64,000 nucleotides of DNA from CAZOZZ01 sp965262425 (lineage in GTDB: Bacteria > Acidobacteriota > Terriglobia > 20CM-2-55-15): the NCBI GenBank assembly GCA_965262425.1, contig OZ253536.1, positions 1,550,001-1,614,000 of the forward strand, given 5' to 3'. The notes beneath the pieces are model-generated. The model was given only the letters and a program-made list of their open reading frames with translations, searched no databases and was not told where the DNA came from. Made by a program: the position numbers and the translations under genes. Shown here one piece after another: positions 25,553 through 33,602 of this stretch (position 1 is the first letter of the stretch; each line of letters opens with the position of its first letter).

Positions 25553-25705
25553 TCAAGACCCTTTCGTTTGACTCTTTTTTGACTGATCAGCTGCCGCGGC
25601 TCGCTCCTCCATTGCTTTCCGAAGTTCGCGGATATGTTCTCTCATCCGAAGATTTGCCTTTCGCAGACGGTTATGACGCGACTTATCACCATTTCTTTGG
25701 GACAT
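25553..25705 (-). CDS. 51-codon Arg-rich small protein (MSQRNGDK family), intact copy
   Basis: 50 aa: MSQRNGDKSRHNRLRKANLR then MREHIRELRKAMEER and a Lys/Ser-rich end. Very basic and helical, consistent with nucleic-acid binding. Support comes from the equally long but broken copy at 20839-20991, with conserved frame and stop position. I recall similar short MSQRNGDK-starting hypotheticals from acidobacterial genomes, but cannot verify this here. A hairpin (25734-25788) lies about 28 bp upstream, as with the other copy. Role unknown. Confidence 0.6.
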   Translation of the reverse strand: MSQRNGDKSRHNRLRKANLRMREHIRELRKAMEERAAAADQSKKSQTKGS

Positions 25706-25733
25706 TGTTACCTCACAAGACAACATAGGGTCG

Positions 25734-25788
25734 GGGGGACATTTCTACTAACTGATCATAATACACGACTTGACCGAAATGTGCCCCA
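25734..25788. repeat. Hairpin upstream of the intact small ORF
   Basis: Inverted arms GGGGGACATTTC / GAAATGTGCCCC separated by about 30 nt with one mismatch or indel. It resembles palindromes at mobile REP-like units and sits in the same relative position as the 21072-21149 hairpin, although the arm sequence differs. Confidence 0.6.
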
Positions 25789-25859
25789 GTCCCTGTTTTC
25801 TGGTGTGGTGATCCTGGGGATACAAGACGCATGGTTCGGACTTCCGAGACCCCCTAGTC

Positions 25860-26043
25860 TAGGAGCCTGCGCGGCAGAAGGGATCGTAGCGAGAAAGTGG
25901 AGAATCGAGGCCAGATTTTCTCGACTTTGAGGCATTTTCTCAATTTTGAGGCGAAAGGTGGTTCCATGTAACGAAAAATCGGGGAAATATGGACCTGATT
26001 ATACCGCTTTCGCAGTAGATCTCTTCTGCCGCGCAGGCCCCTA
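25860..26043. repeat. Family-1 repeat, copy 5 (long form)
   Basis: 184-bp form with the extra internal CTCGACTTTGAGG unit as in copy 4. CTAG flanks the left; the right flank has drifted to CTAC (arm GGCCCCTA). Its right end supplies the TAG stop of minus-strand glgC. Confidence 0.9.
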
Positions 26044-27273
26044 CTCCAGGACGGTCCCCTTGGCGATCACGACGATGCCGTCGTCGGAAATGGTGAAACC
26101 GCGCTCGAGGTCTTCCTTGTAGTCGACGCCGATCTCGTAGTTTTCCGGGATGCGGACGTTCTTGTCGATCACGGCGCGGTGCACCACTGCGTGGCGGCCG
26201 ACCTCGACGTTGTCGAACAGCACGCAGTCCTCGACCTCGGAGAAGGAATTGAGCCGCACCCGCGGTCCCAGGATCGAGCGCCGCGCCGTGCCACCGGAGA
26301 CGACCACGCCCCCTGCCACCAGCGACGCCAGGGCCCGGCCGCGGCGTTCCCCTTCCTCGTGGACGAACTTGGCCGGCGGATGGGGGTACTGCCAGGTGAA
26401 GATCGGCCACTCGTAGTTGTACAGGTCGAAGACCGGCTGGGCAGCCACCAGGTCCATCGATGCCTGGAAATATGCGTCGATCGTCCCGACATCGCGCCAG
26501 TAGCCGCGTTCGCGTTCGACCTGACCCGGCACCTCGTTCTTCCCGAAGTCGTAGACCCAGGCGTCGCCCGAGTCGACGAGAGTCGGGATGATGTTCGCTC
26601 CCATGTCGTGCTTCGTATCCTCGGCGGCGTCCGCGGTCACCGCTTCGCGCAGAATCTCGGTGTTGAAGACGTAGTTGCCCATCGAGGCGAAGGCCCGCGT
26701 CGGATCGCCTGGGATCGGCATCGGCGATTCGGGCTTCTCGACAAAGGAGCGCATGCGACCGTCCGCGGTGGCTTCGATGATGCCGAAGGAACTGGCTTCC
26801 TCAATCGGAACCGGAATGCCGGCGACGGTGACCCCGGCACCGCTCTCGATGTGCTGGAGGACCATTGGCTCGACGTCCATGCGGTAGATGTGGTCGGCGC
26901 CGAAGACCGCGACGTACTCGGGCTGCTCGTCGTCGATGATGTTGAGGTTCTGGTAGACGGCGTCGGCCGAGCCGGCGAACCAGTGGCGTCCGGTGCGCAT
27001 CTGCGCCGGCACCGTGACGACATAATTGCCGAGCAGTGGCGAGAGCCTCCAGGTCTTCTCCATGTGGAGGTCGAGGCTGTGGCTCCGATACTGGGTCAAG
27101 ACCACGATGCGCCGCAGGCCCGAGTTGACGAGGTTCGACAGCGCGAAGTCGACGAGGCGGTACAGGCCGCCAAAAGGCACGGCCGGCTTGGCCCGCTCCC
27201 GGGTGAGCGGCAACAGCCGACTGCCCTCACCGCCGGCCAGCACCATGGCGAGAATCTTCTCGCGTGAGTGCAT
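26041..27273 (-). CDS. glgC: Glucose-1-phosphate adenylyltransferase
   Basis: 410 aa. Makes ADP-glucose from glucose-1-phosphate and ATP, the committed step of bacterial glycogen synthesis. The nucleotidyltransferase N-terminal motif VLAGGEGSRLLPLTRERAKPAVPFGG (quoted here in part: GGEGSRLLPL, RAKPAVPFGG) is intact. FGADHIYRMD, the sugar-phosphate loop FVEKP and the C-terminal left-handed beta-helix region (NSFSEVEDCVLFDNVEVGRH in part) follow. The ATG start has GAGGAAGAG just upstream. Divergent from glgX; its stop codon lies in repeat copy 5. Confidence 0.96.
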   Translation of the reverse strand: MHSREKILAMVLAGGEGSRLLPLTRERAKPAVPFGGLYRLVDFALSNLVNSGLRRIVVLTQYRSHSLDLHMEKTWRLSPLLGNYVVTVPAQMRTGRHWFAGSADAVYQNLNIIDDEQPEYVAVFGADHIYRMDVEPMVLQHIESGAGVTVAGIPVPIEEASSFGIIEATADGRMRSFVEKPESPMPIPGDPTRAFASMGNYVFNTEILREAVTADAAEDTKHDMGANIIPTLVDSGDAWVYDFGKNEVPGQVERERGYWRDVGTIDAYFQASMDLVAAQPVFDLYNYEWPIFTWQYPHPPAKFVHEEGERRGRALASLVAGGVVVSGGTARRSILGPRVRLNSFSEVEDCVLFDNVEVGRHAVVHRAVIDKNVRIPENYEIGVDYKEDLERGFTISDDGIVVIAKGTVLE

Positions 27274-27401
27274 CTCTCTTCCTCTACGGTTGTTGGAACC
27301 CGTCCCGGGGATCCGGTTTCATGACCCCCGGAATGCTATCATACGCCCGTATCCACCGACTGACGAATCCATCACCGAGCGAGATGTGTCGTACTGAGGC
27401 A

Positions 27402-29477
27402 ATGAGACCGAAGCCCTTCAAAATCCGGTCCGGCGAGAGGTTACCCGCGGGTGCAACAGTCGGCGTGGGTGGCGTCAATTTCTCCGTCTTCAGTCGGCAC
27501 GCGAGCGCGATGTCCCTGCTACTGTATTCCGACGACCAGTCTCTCGATCCGATTCAGGTGATCGACCTGGACCCTGTCGGAAACCGCACACACTTCTTCT
27601 GGCATGTCTTTGTCGACGGAGCAGGTCCCGGCCTGTACTTTACCTGGCGGGCGGGCGGACCCGGTGACACTCGAGCGACCGGGTTTCGCTTTGACGCCCG
27701 ACAAGAGCTTCTGGATCCATGGGCCAGGGTCGTGAGCGACGCGCTGTGGAATCGGAGTCGAGCAACAGCCAGTGGAAGTGGCTGGAATGCCATTCGCGGC
27801 AAAGTCGACGACGACGCCTATGACTGGGAGGGGGACCTGACGGTGGATCACCCCGTCGAGGACAGCATAATCTACGAAGTGCATGTGGGTGGTTTCACCA
27901 GCCATCCATCGGCCCGCGTTCGAAACCCGGGAACCTTCCACGCTCTGATCGACAAAATCCCCTACCTCGAACGGTTGGGCATCACCGACGTCGAGTTGAT
28001 GCCCGTCATGGCTTTCGATCGACAGGATGTGCCACCCGCCGTAGCGGCAAAAGGCCTCTCGAACTTCTGGGGTTACAGCCCCTACGGATTTTTCGCCCTC
28101 CATCCCGCCTACTGTTCCACCGCGGACGGTCGAAAGGAATTCCGCGACATGGTGAAAGCGCTGCACCGAGCCGGCATCGGTGTGATCCTGGACGTGGTGT
28201 TCAACCACACGGCTGAAGGGGGGGAGGATGGTCCCTCCATCCATTTCAAGGGCCTCGCCAACGAAACCTTCTATCACCTCGATTCCGGTGACCGGAGGAA
28301 GTATCGTGATTTCACAGGATGCGGCAACACGGTCAACTGCAATCATCCCGTGGTCACGCATTTTCTGTTGTCGTGTCTGGAATACTGGGTCCGGGACATG
28401 CACGTGGACGGCTTCCGCTTCGATCTGGCGAGTGTGCTGGGACGGGGTGAGGACGGGGAGCCCATGTACCATGCGCCGCTGATCTGGGCGATCGAGTTCT
28501 CCGAGGTACTATCCCACACCAAGCTGATCGCCGAGGCTTGGGACGCCGGAGGGCTTTACCAGGTCGGAGACTTCCCTGGATTTCGCTTCATGGAATGGAA
28601 TGGGCAATACCGGGACACTGTGCGGCGTGTCGTACGGGGCGAAAACGGACTGATGCACGAAGTGGCCTCCCGAGTGAGCGGGAGCAGCGATTACCACAAA
28701 GAAAAAGGCAAGCTTCCAACCAACAGCATCAACTATGTGACCTGCCACGATGGATTCACGCTTTACGACCTGGTCAGCTACGACAGGAAGCACAATCAGA
28801 ACAACGGGGAAGACAATAGGGACGGACCCGCCGAATCCTTCAGTTGGAATTGTGGGCACGAGGGTCCCACCGACGATCCGCAAATAGAGTCGCTGCGTGG
28901 CCGTCAAGCACGGAACCATATGGCCATACTGCTCTTGAGCCTCGGCTTGCCGATGTTGCTGGCTGGCGATGAGGTTCTGAGGACCCAGCGTGGCAACAAC
29001 AACTGTTACTGCCAGGATAACGAGTTGAGCTGGTTCGATTGGACGTCCACTGACAGCAACGCCGGCATGCTTCGCTTCACCCGGGAAATGATCGTCCTGC
29101 GGAAGCGGCACGCGTCTTTGCGACGGAGCCGATTCCTCACCGGTCGGCCGACTGGGGGAAGAGCCGGAATGCCGGACATCGAATGGCACGGAGCTCGACT
29201 CGGCGACCCGGAATGGGACAATCCCGGATCACGGACGCTGGCCTACACACTTGCCGGGATAGAACAGGACGAACCGGACATTTACGTGATGCTCAATATG
29301 TCACCCGAAGGCAGAGAGATGGCGATTCCCGCAGTCCCAGGGCGGAAATGGCATCGGGCCGTGGACACGTCGCGGATCTCGCCTGACGACATCGTCGTGC
29401 CAGCGGAGCAGACGCCGTTAGGCTCGCATGCCTGCTACGTCGCCGGGAGGACGGTCGCGGTCCTCGAATCGCGCTAG
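27402..29477 (+). CDS. glgX: Glycogen debranching enzyme (GlgX/TreX isoamylase family)
   Basis: 691 aa, GH13 isoamylase type. N-terminal CBM48 (about 1-150), then catalytic barrel: region I DVVFNHTAEGG, region II GFRFDLAS with the nucleophile Asp, region III LIAEAWD with the acid Glu, and region IV YVTCHDGFTL. Removes alpha-1,6 branches from phosphorylase-limit glycogen. The start at 27402 is chosen because upstream frame residues overlap the glgC promoter and lack homology; GAGG precedes it. The TAG stop is part of CTAGGAGCC, the remnant repeat between glgX and glgB. Confidence 0.95.
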   Translation: MRPKPFKIRSGERLPAGATVGVGGVNFSVFSRHASAMSLLLYSDDQSLDPIQVIDLDPVGNRTHFFWHVFVDGAGPGLYFTWRAGGPGDTRATGFRFDARQELLDPWARVVSDALWNRSRATASGSGWNAIRGKVDDDAYDWEGDLTVDHPVEDSIIYEVHVGGFTSHPSARVRNPGTFHALIDKIPYLERLGITDVELMPVMAFDRQDVPPAVAAKGLSNFWGYSPYGFFALHPAYCSTADGRKEFRDMVKALHRAGIGVILDVVFNHTAEGGEDGPSIHFKGLANETFYHLDSGDRRKYRDFTGCGNTVNCNHPVVTHFLLSCLEYWVRDMHVDGFRFDLASVLGRGEDGEPMYHAPLIWAIEFSEVLSHTKLIAEAWDAGGLYQVGDFPGFRFMEWNGQYRDTVRRVVRGENGLMHEVASRVSGSSDYHKEKGKLPTNSINYVTCHDGFTLYDLVSYDRKHNQNNGEDNRDGPAESFSWNCGHEGPTDDPQIESLRGRQARNHMAILLLSLGLPMLLAGDEVLRTQRGNNNCYCQDNELSWFDWTSTDSNAGMLRFTREMIVLRKRHASLRRSRFLTGRPTGGRAGMPDIEWHGARLGDPEWDNPGSRTLAYTLAGIEQDEPDIYVMLNMSPEGREMAIPAVPGRKWHRAVDTSRISPDDIVVPAEQTPLGSHACYVAGRTVAVLESR

Positions 29478-29503
29478 GAGCCCTTCTGCCGCCGAGACTC
29501 CTG
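29475..29503. repeat. Family-1 repeat remnant, copy 7 (ends only)
   Basis: About 29 bp consisting of TAGGAGCC joined to CTTCTGCCGC and a degraded right tip GACTCCTGG: the two ends of the element after loss of its middle. It lies at the convergent glgX/glgB junction and still provides the glgX stop. Confidence 0.75.
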
Positions 29504-29515
29504 GGCGGGCCTCGA

Positions 29516-31693
29516 TCATATTTTTTCCAGGATGATGCCGGCCAGGGGAGGTAGCGTTACCCCAATCGAGTAGGGCTGATCCATCGCGGGTTGGTCTTCC
29601 GCTGGCATCTCCGACGGGTTCCCCACGTCTGTCCCCCCGTAGAAACGGGAGTCGGAGTTGAAGATTTCCCGGTAGGCGCCCTTCTCTGGCACGCCAATCC
29701 GGTACCCGTGTCGCGGGATTGGCGTGAAGTTCAGGGCCACGCTCACACAAGTCTGGTCCGCGCGGCGCAGGTAAATCAAGACCGAGTTATCCGCATCTTC
29801 CCAGTGTAACCACTGGAAACCCCGGGCGGCAAAATCGTACCAGAAGAGCGCCGGCCGGCTTCGGTATAGGCCGTTGAGATCCTGGACGAGCCGATGAACG
29901 CCTCGGTGTGCGGGCACATCCAGCAGATGCCAAGGAGCGGTTCCGGCGCTGTTCCACTCGTCGGGCTGTGCTAACTCCGACCCCATGAAGAGAAGCTTCT
30001 TCCCCGGGTAGGTCCATTGAAAAGTATATGTCAAGCGCAGGTTGGCGAAACGCTGCCAGTCGTCCCCAGGCATCTTGCCCAGGAGCGATTGCTTCATATG
30101 CACGACTTCGTCGTGAGACAGCGGGAGCACGAAGTTCTCGCTGAAGGCGTACATCGGGCCGAAAGTGATCTGCTTATGATGATGCCGGCGATCGATCGGG
30201 GGTTTCGACATATACGACAGCGTGTCGTGCATCCACCCCATGTTCCATTTCATACTGAAGCCGAGCCCGCCGGCGTGGGTCGGTTTCGTCACTCCCGGCC
30301 ACGCCGTCGACTCCTCGGCGATGGTGAAGCTGCCGGGGACCTGCCCGTGTGTCACCTCGTTGAGTTGTTTCAAGAAAGCGATCGCCTCCAGGTTCTCGTT
30401 TCCGCCGTGGACATTCGGTACCCACTCGCCATCCTGGCGGGAGTAATCCAGATACAACATGGCTGAGACGGCGTCCACGCGAAGCCCGTCGAAGTGAAAG
30501 TCCTCGAGCCAGCACAAGGCACTGGAGATGAGGAAACTTCGCACTTCGTTCCTGCCGTGGTTGAAGATGAGCGTGCCCCATTCCTTATGTTCGCCCCTCC
30601 GTGGATCCGCGTACTCGAACAGGGCGCTCCCCTCGAAGCGGGCGAGCCCGTGCTCGTCGCGCGGAAAGTGTCCCGGGACCCAGTCGAGGATCACACCGAT
30701 TCCGTTGCGATGCAGCGCGTCGATGAGATGGCGGAGGTCGTCGGGTTCGCCAAAACGGCGCGTTGGTGCGAAGTAACCCGTCGTCTGGTAACCCCACGAT
30801 TCGTCAAGAGGATGCTCGGTCACCGGCAGCAACTCGACGTGGGTAAACCCGAGTTCGCGCACATAAGGGACCAGCTGCTCGGCCATCTCCCGGTAGGTCA
30901 GGACTCCTCCAGCCGAAGATCGTCTCCAGGAACCCAGATGTACTTCATAGATCGACATCGCTCGGTGCATCCAGTCCTGCCGCACCCGCTCGTCGATCCA
31001 GGCCGTGTCGCCCCACGCGTAAGTTGTGCTTCGAGTCGTGACGGATGCCGTCGCCGGCCGATACTCGTGCTTTTGGGCGAACGGATCGAACTTGATCCGA
31101 ACCGATCCGGTGGACCGGTTGCGGATCTCGTACTTGTAGAGTTGTTCGGGGGCAAGCCCTGGAATGAACAGTTCCCAGACTCCCGAGCCGTTCCGAACCC
31201 GCATCGGATGGCAACGGCCGTCCCAGTTGTTGAAGTCCCCGATGACGCTCACGCGTTCGGATTCAGGCGCCCAGACGGCAAATAGGAAGCCGTCCACACC
31301 GTCGACGGCCTGTTCATGTGCCCCAAGGAACCGATGCGCTCGAAAGTGATCCCCGCGACCGAACGACTCCAGGTCCGCGTCCGAGAGCTGCGGGCAGAAG
31401 GCGTAGGGGTCGAAGCGTTCGATCACCTTTCCGTCGATCCGCCATCGGATACGGTACGGGCGCGGGAGGGATTCGTCCGCGCCGCGCCACTCGAACAGAT
31501 CGCCGTTCTCCAGGCGCCGCATCGGTTCGCCCGTTTCAACGATTTCGGCCTCGTGGACTCCGGGGAGGAACGCGCGAACGACGACGCCGCCATCTCCCAA
31601 TGGGTGTCGTCCCAACACCCGGAAAGGATCGTCGAGGCGACCCTCCAGGAGACGCGCTTTGTCGGACGGATCGATTTCGGTACCGCTCTTCAC
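29516..31693 (-). CDS. glgB: 1,4-alpha-glucan branching enzyme
   Basis: 725 aa. N-terminal beta domain plus CBM48 (about 1-215), GH13 barrel with ELLPVTEHPLDESWGYQTTG, GVILDWVPGHFPRDEHGL, the nucleophile segment FHFDGLRVDAVSAMLY, the acid TIAEEST and FVLPLSHDEVVH, then an all-beta C-terminal domain. Introduces alpha-1,6 branches during glycogen synthesis. GTG start at 31693 with GAGG just upstream. Only about 28 bp separate its start from family-2 repeat copy 1, so the repeat is probably part of its 5' region. Convergent with glgX. Confidence 0.96.
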   Translation of the reverse strand: MKSGTEIDPSDKARLLEGRLDDPFRVLGRHPLGDGGVVVRAFLPGVHEAEIVETGEPMRRLENGDLFEWRGADESLPRPYRIRWRIDGKVIERFDPYAFCPQLSDADLESFGRGDHFRAHRFLGAHEQAVDGVDGFLFAVWAPESERVSVIGDFNNWDGRCHPMRVRNGSGVWELFIPGLAPEQLYKYEIRNRSTGSVRIKFDPFAQKHEYRPATASVTTRSTTYAWGDTAWIDERVRQDWMHRAMSIYEVHLGSWRRSSAGGVLTYREMAEQLVPYVRELGFTHVELLPVTEHPLDESWGYQTTGYFAPTRRFGEPDDLRHLIDALHRNGIGVILDWVPGHFPRDEHGLARFEGSALFEYADPRRGEHKEWGTLIFNHGRNEVRSFLISSALCWLEDFHFDGLRVDAVSAMLYLDYSRQDGEWVPNVHGGNENLEAIAFLKQLNEVTHGQVPGSFTIAEESTAWPGVTKPTHAGGLGFSMKWNMGWMHDTLSYMSKPPIDRRHHHKQITFGPMYAFSENFVLPLSHDEVVHMKQSLLGKMPGDDWQRFANLRLTYTFQWTYPGKKLLFMGSELAQPDEWNSAGTAPWHLLDVPAHRGVHRLVQDLNGLYRSRPALFWYDFAARGFQWLHWEDADNSVLIYLRRADQTCVSVALNFTPIPRHGYRIGVPEKGAYREIFNSDSRFYGGTDVGNPSEMPAEDQPAMDQPYSIGVTLPPLAGIILEKI

Positions 31694-31721
31694 AACCTCA
31701 ACATGCTATCAAAATAGGCCA

Positions 31722-32004
31722 AGCAGCCCGTGGTGGAAGTCTGTAGGGTCGCGTTACGAGCGCCGTGGGGCTAGATGCAAGGCGCGTGGACGACGTCGAT
31801 GCTCCCCATCGGGCAATGTCCGGAGAGAGTGGCAACGCCGCAGCTGGCCCCATGCCGTCGTAACCCGTAGGGCGCAGGGGTCTTCGGGCCACAGGCTTTG
31901 TCATTCGTCGGTCACGAGGACTATGCATCGTTCCACTCCTCATTTCGCGCCTGTGACCCGAATACCCCTGCGCGCGACCCTACAGACTTCCACCACGGGC
32001 TGCT
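31722..32004. repeat. Family-2 inverted-terminal repeat, copy 1
   Basis: 283-bp element with about 31-bp terminal inverted repeats beginning GCAGCCCGTGGTGGAAGTCT. A second internal inverted pair of about 25 bp (31871-31895 with 31948-31972) flanks a 50-nt loop. TA on the right flank suggests a TA-targeting (mariner/IS630-like) origin. It lies about 28 bp upstream of glgB. The second copy at 55004-55269 is upstream of ribA in the same orientation. Confidence 0.88.
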
Positions 32005-32094
32005 ACGAGCCTGCGCGGCAGAAGGGATCTACTCCAAATTTGCATGTTAGCAGCAACAGCTGCAATGTTAGATTCAGACCCGCCGCAGGCTCCT
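32005..32094. repeat. Family-1 repeat variant, copy 8 (internally replaced)
   Basis: About 90 bp. The left arm is GAGCCTGCGCGGCAGAAGGG and the right arm GCCGCAGGCTCCT, but the centre is unrelated sequence containing a duplicated TGTTAG. It abuts the family-2 copy directly and ends 8 bp before the malQ start, so the two repeats form the whole glgB-malQ divergent region. Confidence 0.75.
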
Positions 32095-32102
32095 GTCAGA
32101 CT

Positions 32103-33602
32103 GTGGCCGATGGGGGTGAGGGTATCGAACAAGAAAGACATCATGTTCTCGACCGACGGCGTGCCGGTGTCCTGCTCCACCCCACTTCGCTCCCCGGCCC
32201 TTTCGACCATGGAGTACTCGGATCCGACGCCCGCCGTTTCGTCGACTTTCTCCGTTCAGCTGGATTCACCGTCTGGCAGACGCTGCCGCTCGGCCCCGTC
32301 GACGCGACTCTTTCACCCTATGGGGTGAAATCCTCCCGTGCCGGGAACCCCCGTTTGATCGCCCTGGATCTGCCCGACGATGTCCCCTGGCGTCCTTCTG
32401 CCGCGGCGCTCGACGAGGCCAGGAGTTGGGAATCCCGTCGAAAACTGATCCGGTGGGCCTGCGATCAGTTCTGCCGGCTGGCCCCGGAAGCGGATCGACG
32501 GCGCTTCGCCTCGTTCATCAGATCAGAGAGAGCATGGCTGCTCCCGTTTGCGCTGTTCGAAGCGCTCCAGGAGCGGTTCGATGGCCGTGCCTGGTGGGAA
32601 TGGCCCGAGCGCCTGCGGAACCGTGATCCCGAGGCCCTCCGGCGGGTCCGGACCGAGGAGCGTCAAGCCATCCGCCAGATCGCATTCGAACAGTTTGTGT
32701 TTGCGACCGAGTGGCAGGCACTGAAGCGCTATGCCAACGACAGAGGCGTTTATCTGTTCGGCGACCTGCCAATCTACATCGACATGGACAGCGTCGACGT
32801 CTGGCGGCACCGTCGGTTGTTCAGCATCGAGGCAGACGGGCGCCCGATCCGGGTTGCCGGGGTACCCCCCGATTACTTCAGCGAGGATGGGCAACTCTGG
32901 GGAAACCCGGTCTACGACTGGGAACGCATGCAGTCGGACGGGTTTCGCTGGTGGATCGATCGAGTCCGCTCTGAACTCGATCGGTTCGATCTGGTTCGAA
33001 TCGACCATTTCCGTGCGCTGGAAGCTTACTGGGAAATACCGGGAGGGGCGACAACGGCGAAAGACGGCCGGTGGACGGCGGGGCCCGGCGCCGATTTCCT
33101 CGAAGCGCTCAGCAAAGAGATCGCGATAGATCGTCTTGTCGCTGAAGATCTGGGCACCGTGACACCCGCGATGTACGCACTACGGGACCGCTTCGGCATC
33201 CCCGGTGTGCTGGTGTTGCAGTTTGCGTTCGATGGCTCTCGGGACAATCCATTTCTTCCATCGAACCATCGTGTGCACGCCGTCGTCTATTCGGGGACTC
33301 ACGACAATGACACGACTCTAGGCTGGTATGCCTCCCTCGACGAGGGGACGCGGGAGTTTGTGAACCATCAACTGCAGTGTCGGTCCGAAGAGATTCCGCG
33401 TGCCCTGATTCGCGCTGTTCTGGAGTCACCGGCGAAGCTGGCCATCGTGCCAATGCAGGATCTGTTGGAACTCGGGTCCCAACACCGCATGAATACGCCC
33501 GGAACAACCACAGGAAACTGGGCGTGGCGCTTCAGTTGGGAGGACCCGACCTCGGACCACGTCCGTCGGTACCGCGATTTGCTAGAACGCTTTGGGCGCT
33601 AG
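32103..33602 (+). CDS. malQ: 4-alpha-glucanotransferase (amylomaltase)
   Basis: 499 aa from a GTG at 32103; the typical start of homology (RRRAGVLLHPTSLPGP) is about 20 residues in. GH77 barrel: GDLPIYIDMDSVDVW, the nucleophile segment FDLVRIDHFRALEAYWEIP (Asp), VAEDLG (Glu acid) and YSGTHDNDTTLGWY. Disproportionates maltodextrins, feeding longer chains to phosphorylase. No ATG lies between the repeat and the homology; GTG has no strong ribosome-binding site, so the start is uncertain. The TAG stop is within the CTAG where the IS1380 element inserted. Confidence 0.92.
   Translation: MADGGEGIEQERHHVLDRRRAGVLLHPTSLPGPFDHGVLGSDARRFVDFLRSAGFTVWQTLPLGPVDATLSPYGVKSSRAGNPRLIALDLPDDVPWRPSAAALDEARSWESRRKLIRWACDQFCRLAPEADRRRFASFIRSERAWLLPFALFEALQERFDGRAWWEWPERLRNRDPEALRRVRTEERQAIRQIAFEQFVFATEWQALKRYANDRGVYLFGDLPIYIDMDSVDVWRHRRLFSIEADGRPIRVAGVPPDYFSEDGQLWGNPVYDWERMQSDGFRWWIDRVRSELDRFDLVRIDHFRALEAYWEIPGGATTAKDGRWTAGPGADFLEALSKEIAIDRLVAEDLGTVTPAMYALRDRFGIPGVLVLQFAFDGSRDNPFLPSNHRVHAVVYSGTHDNDTTLGWYASLDEGTREFVNHQLQCRSEEIPRALIRAVLESPAKLAIVPMQDLLELGSQHRMNTPGTTTGNWAWRFSWEDPTSDHVRRYRDLLERFGR

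Noticed and set aside
26179..27267. 362-aa plus-strand ORF
   Set aside because: Antisense to glgC; no recognisable domain.
31659..32102. N-terminal extension of malQ
   Set aside because: The frame stays open through two repeats, but the residues are repeat-encoded and GH77 homology begins near 32160.
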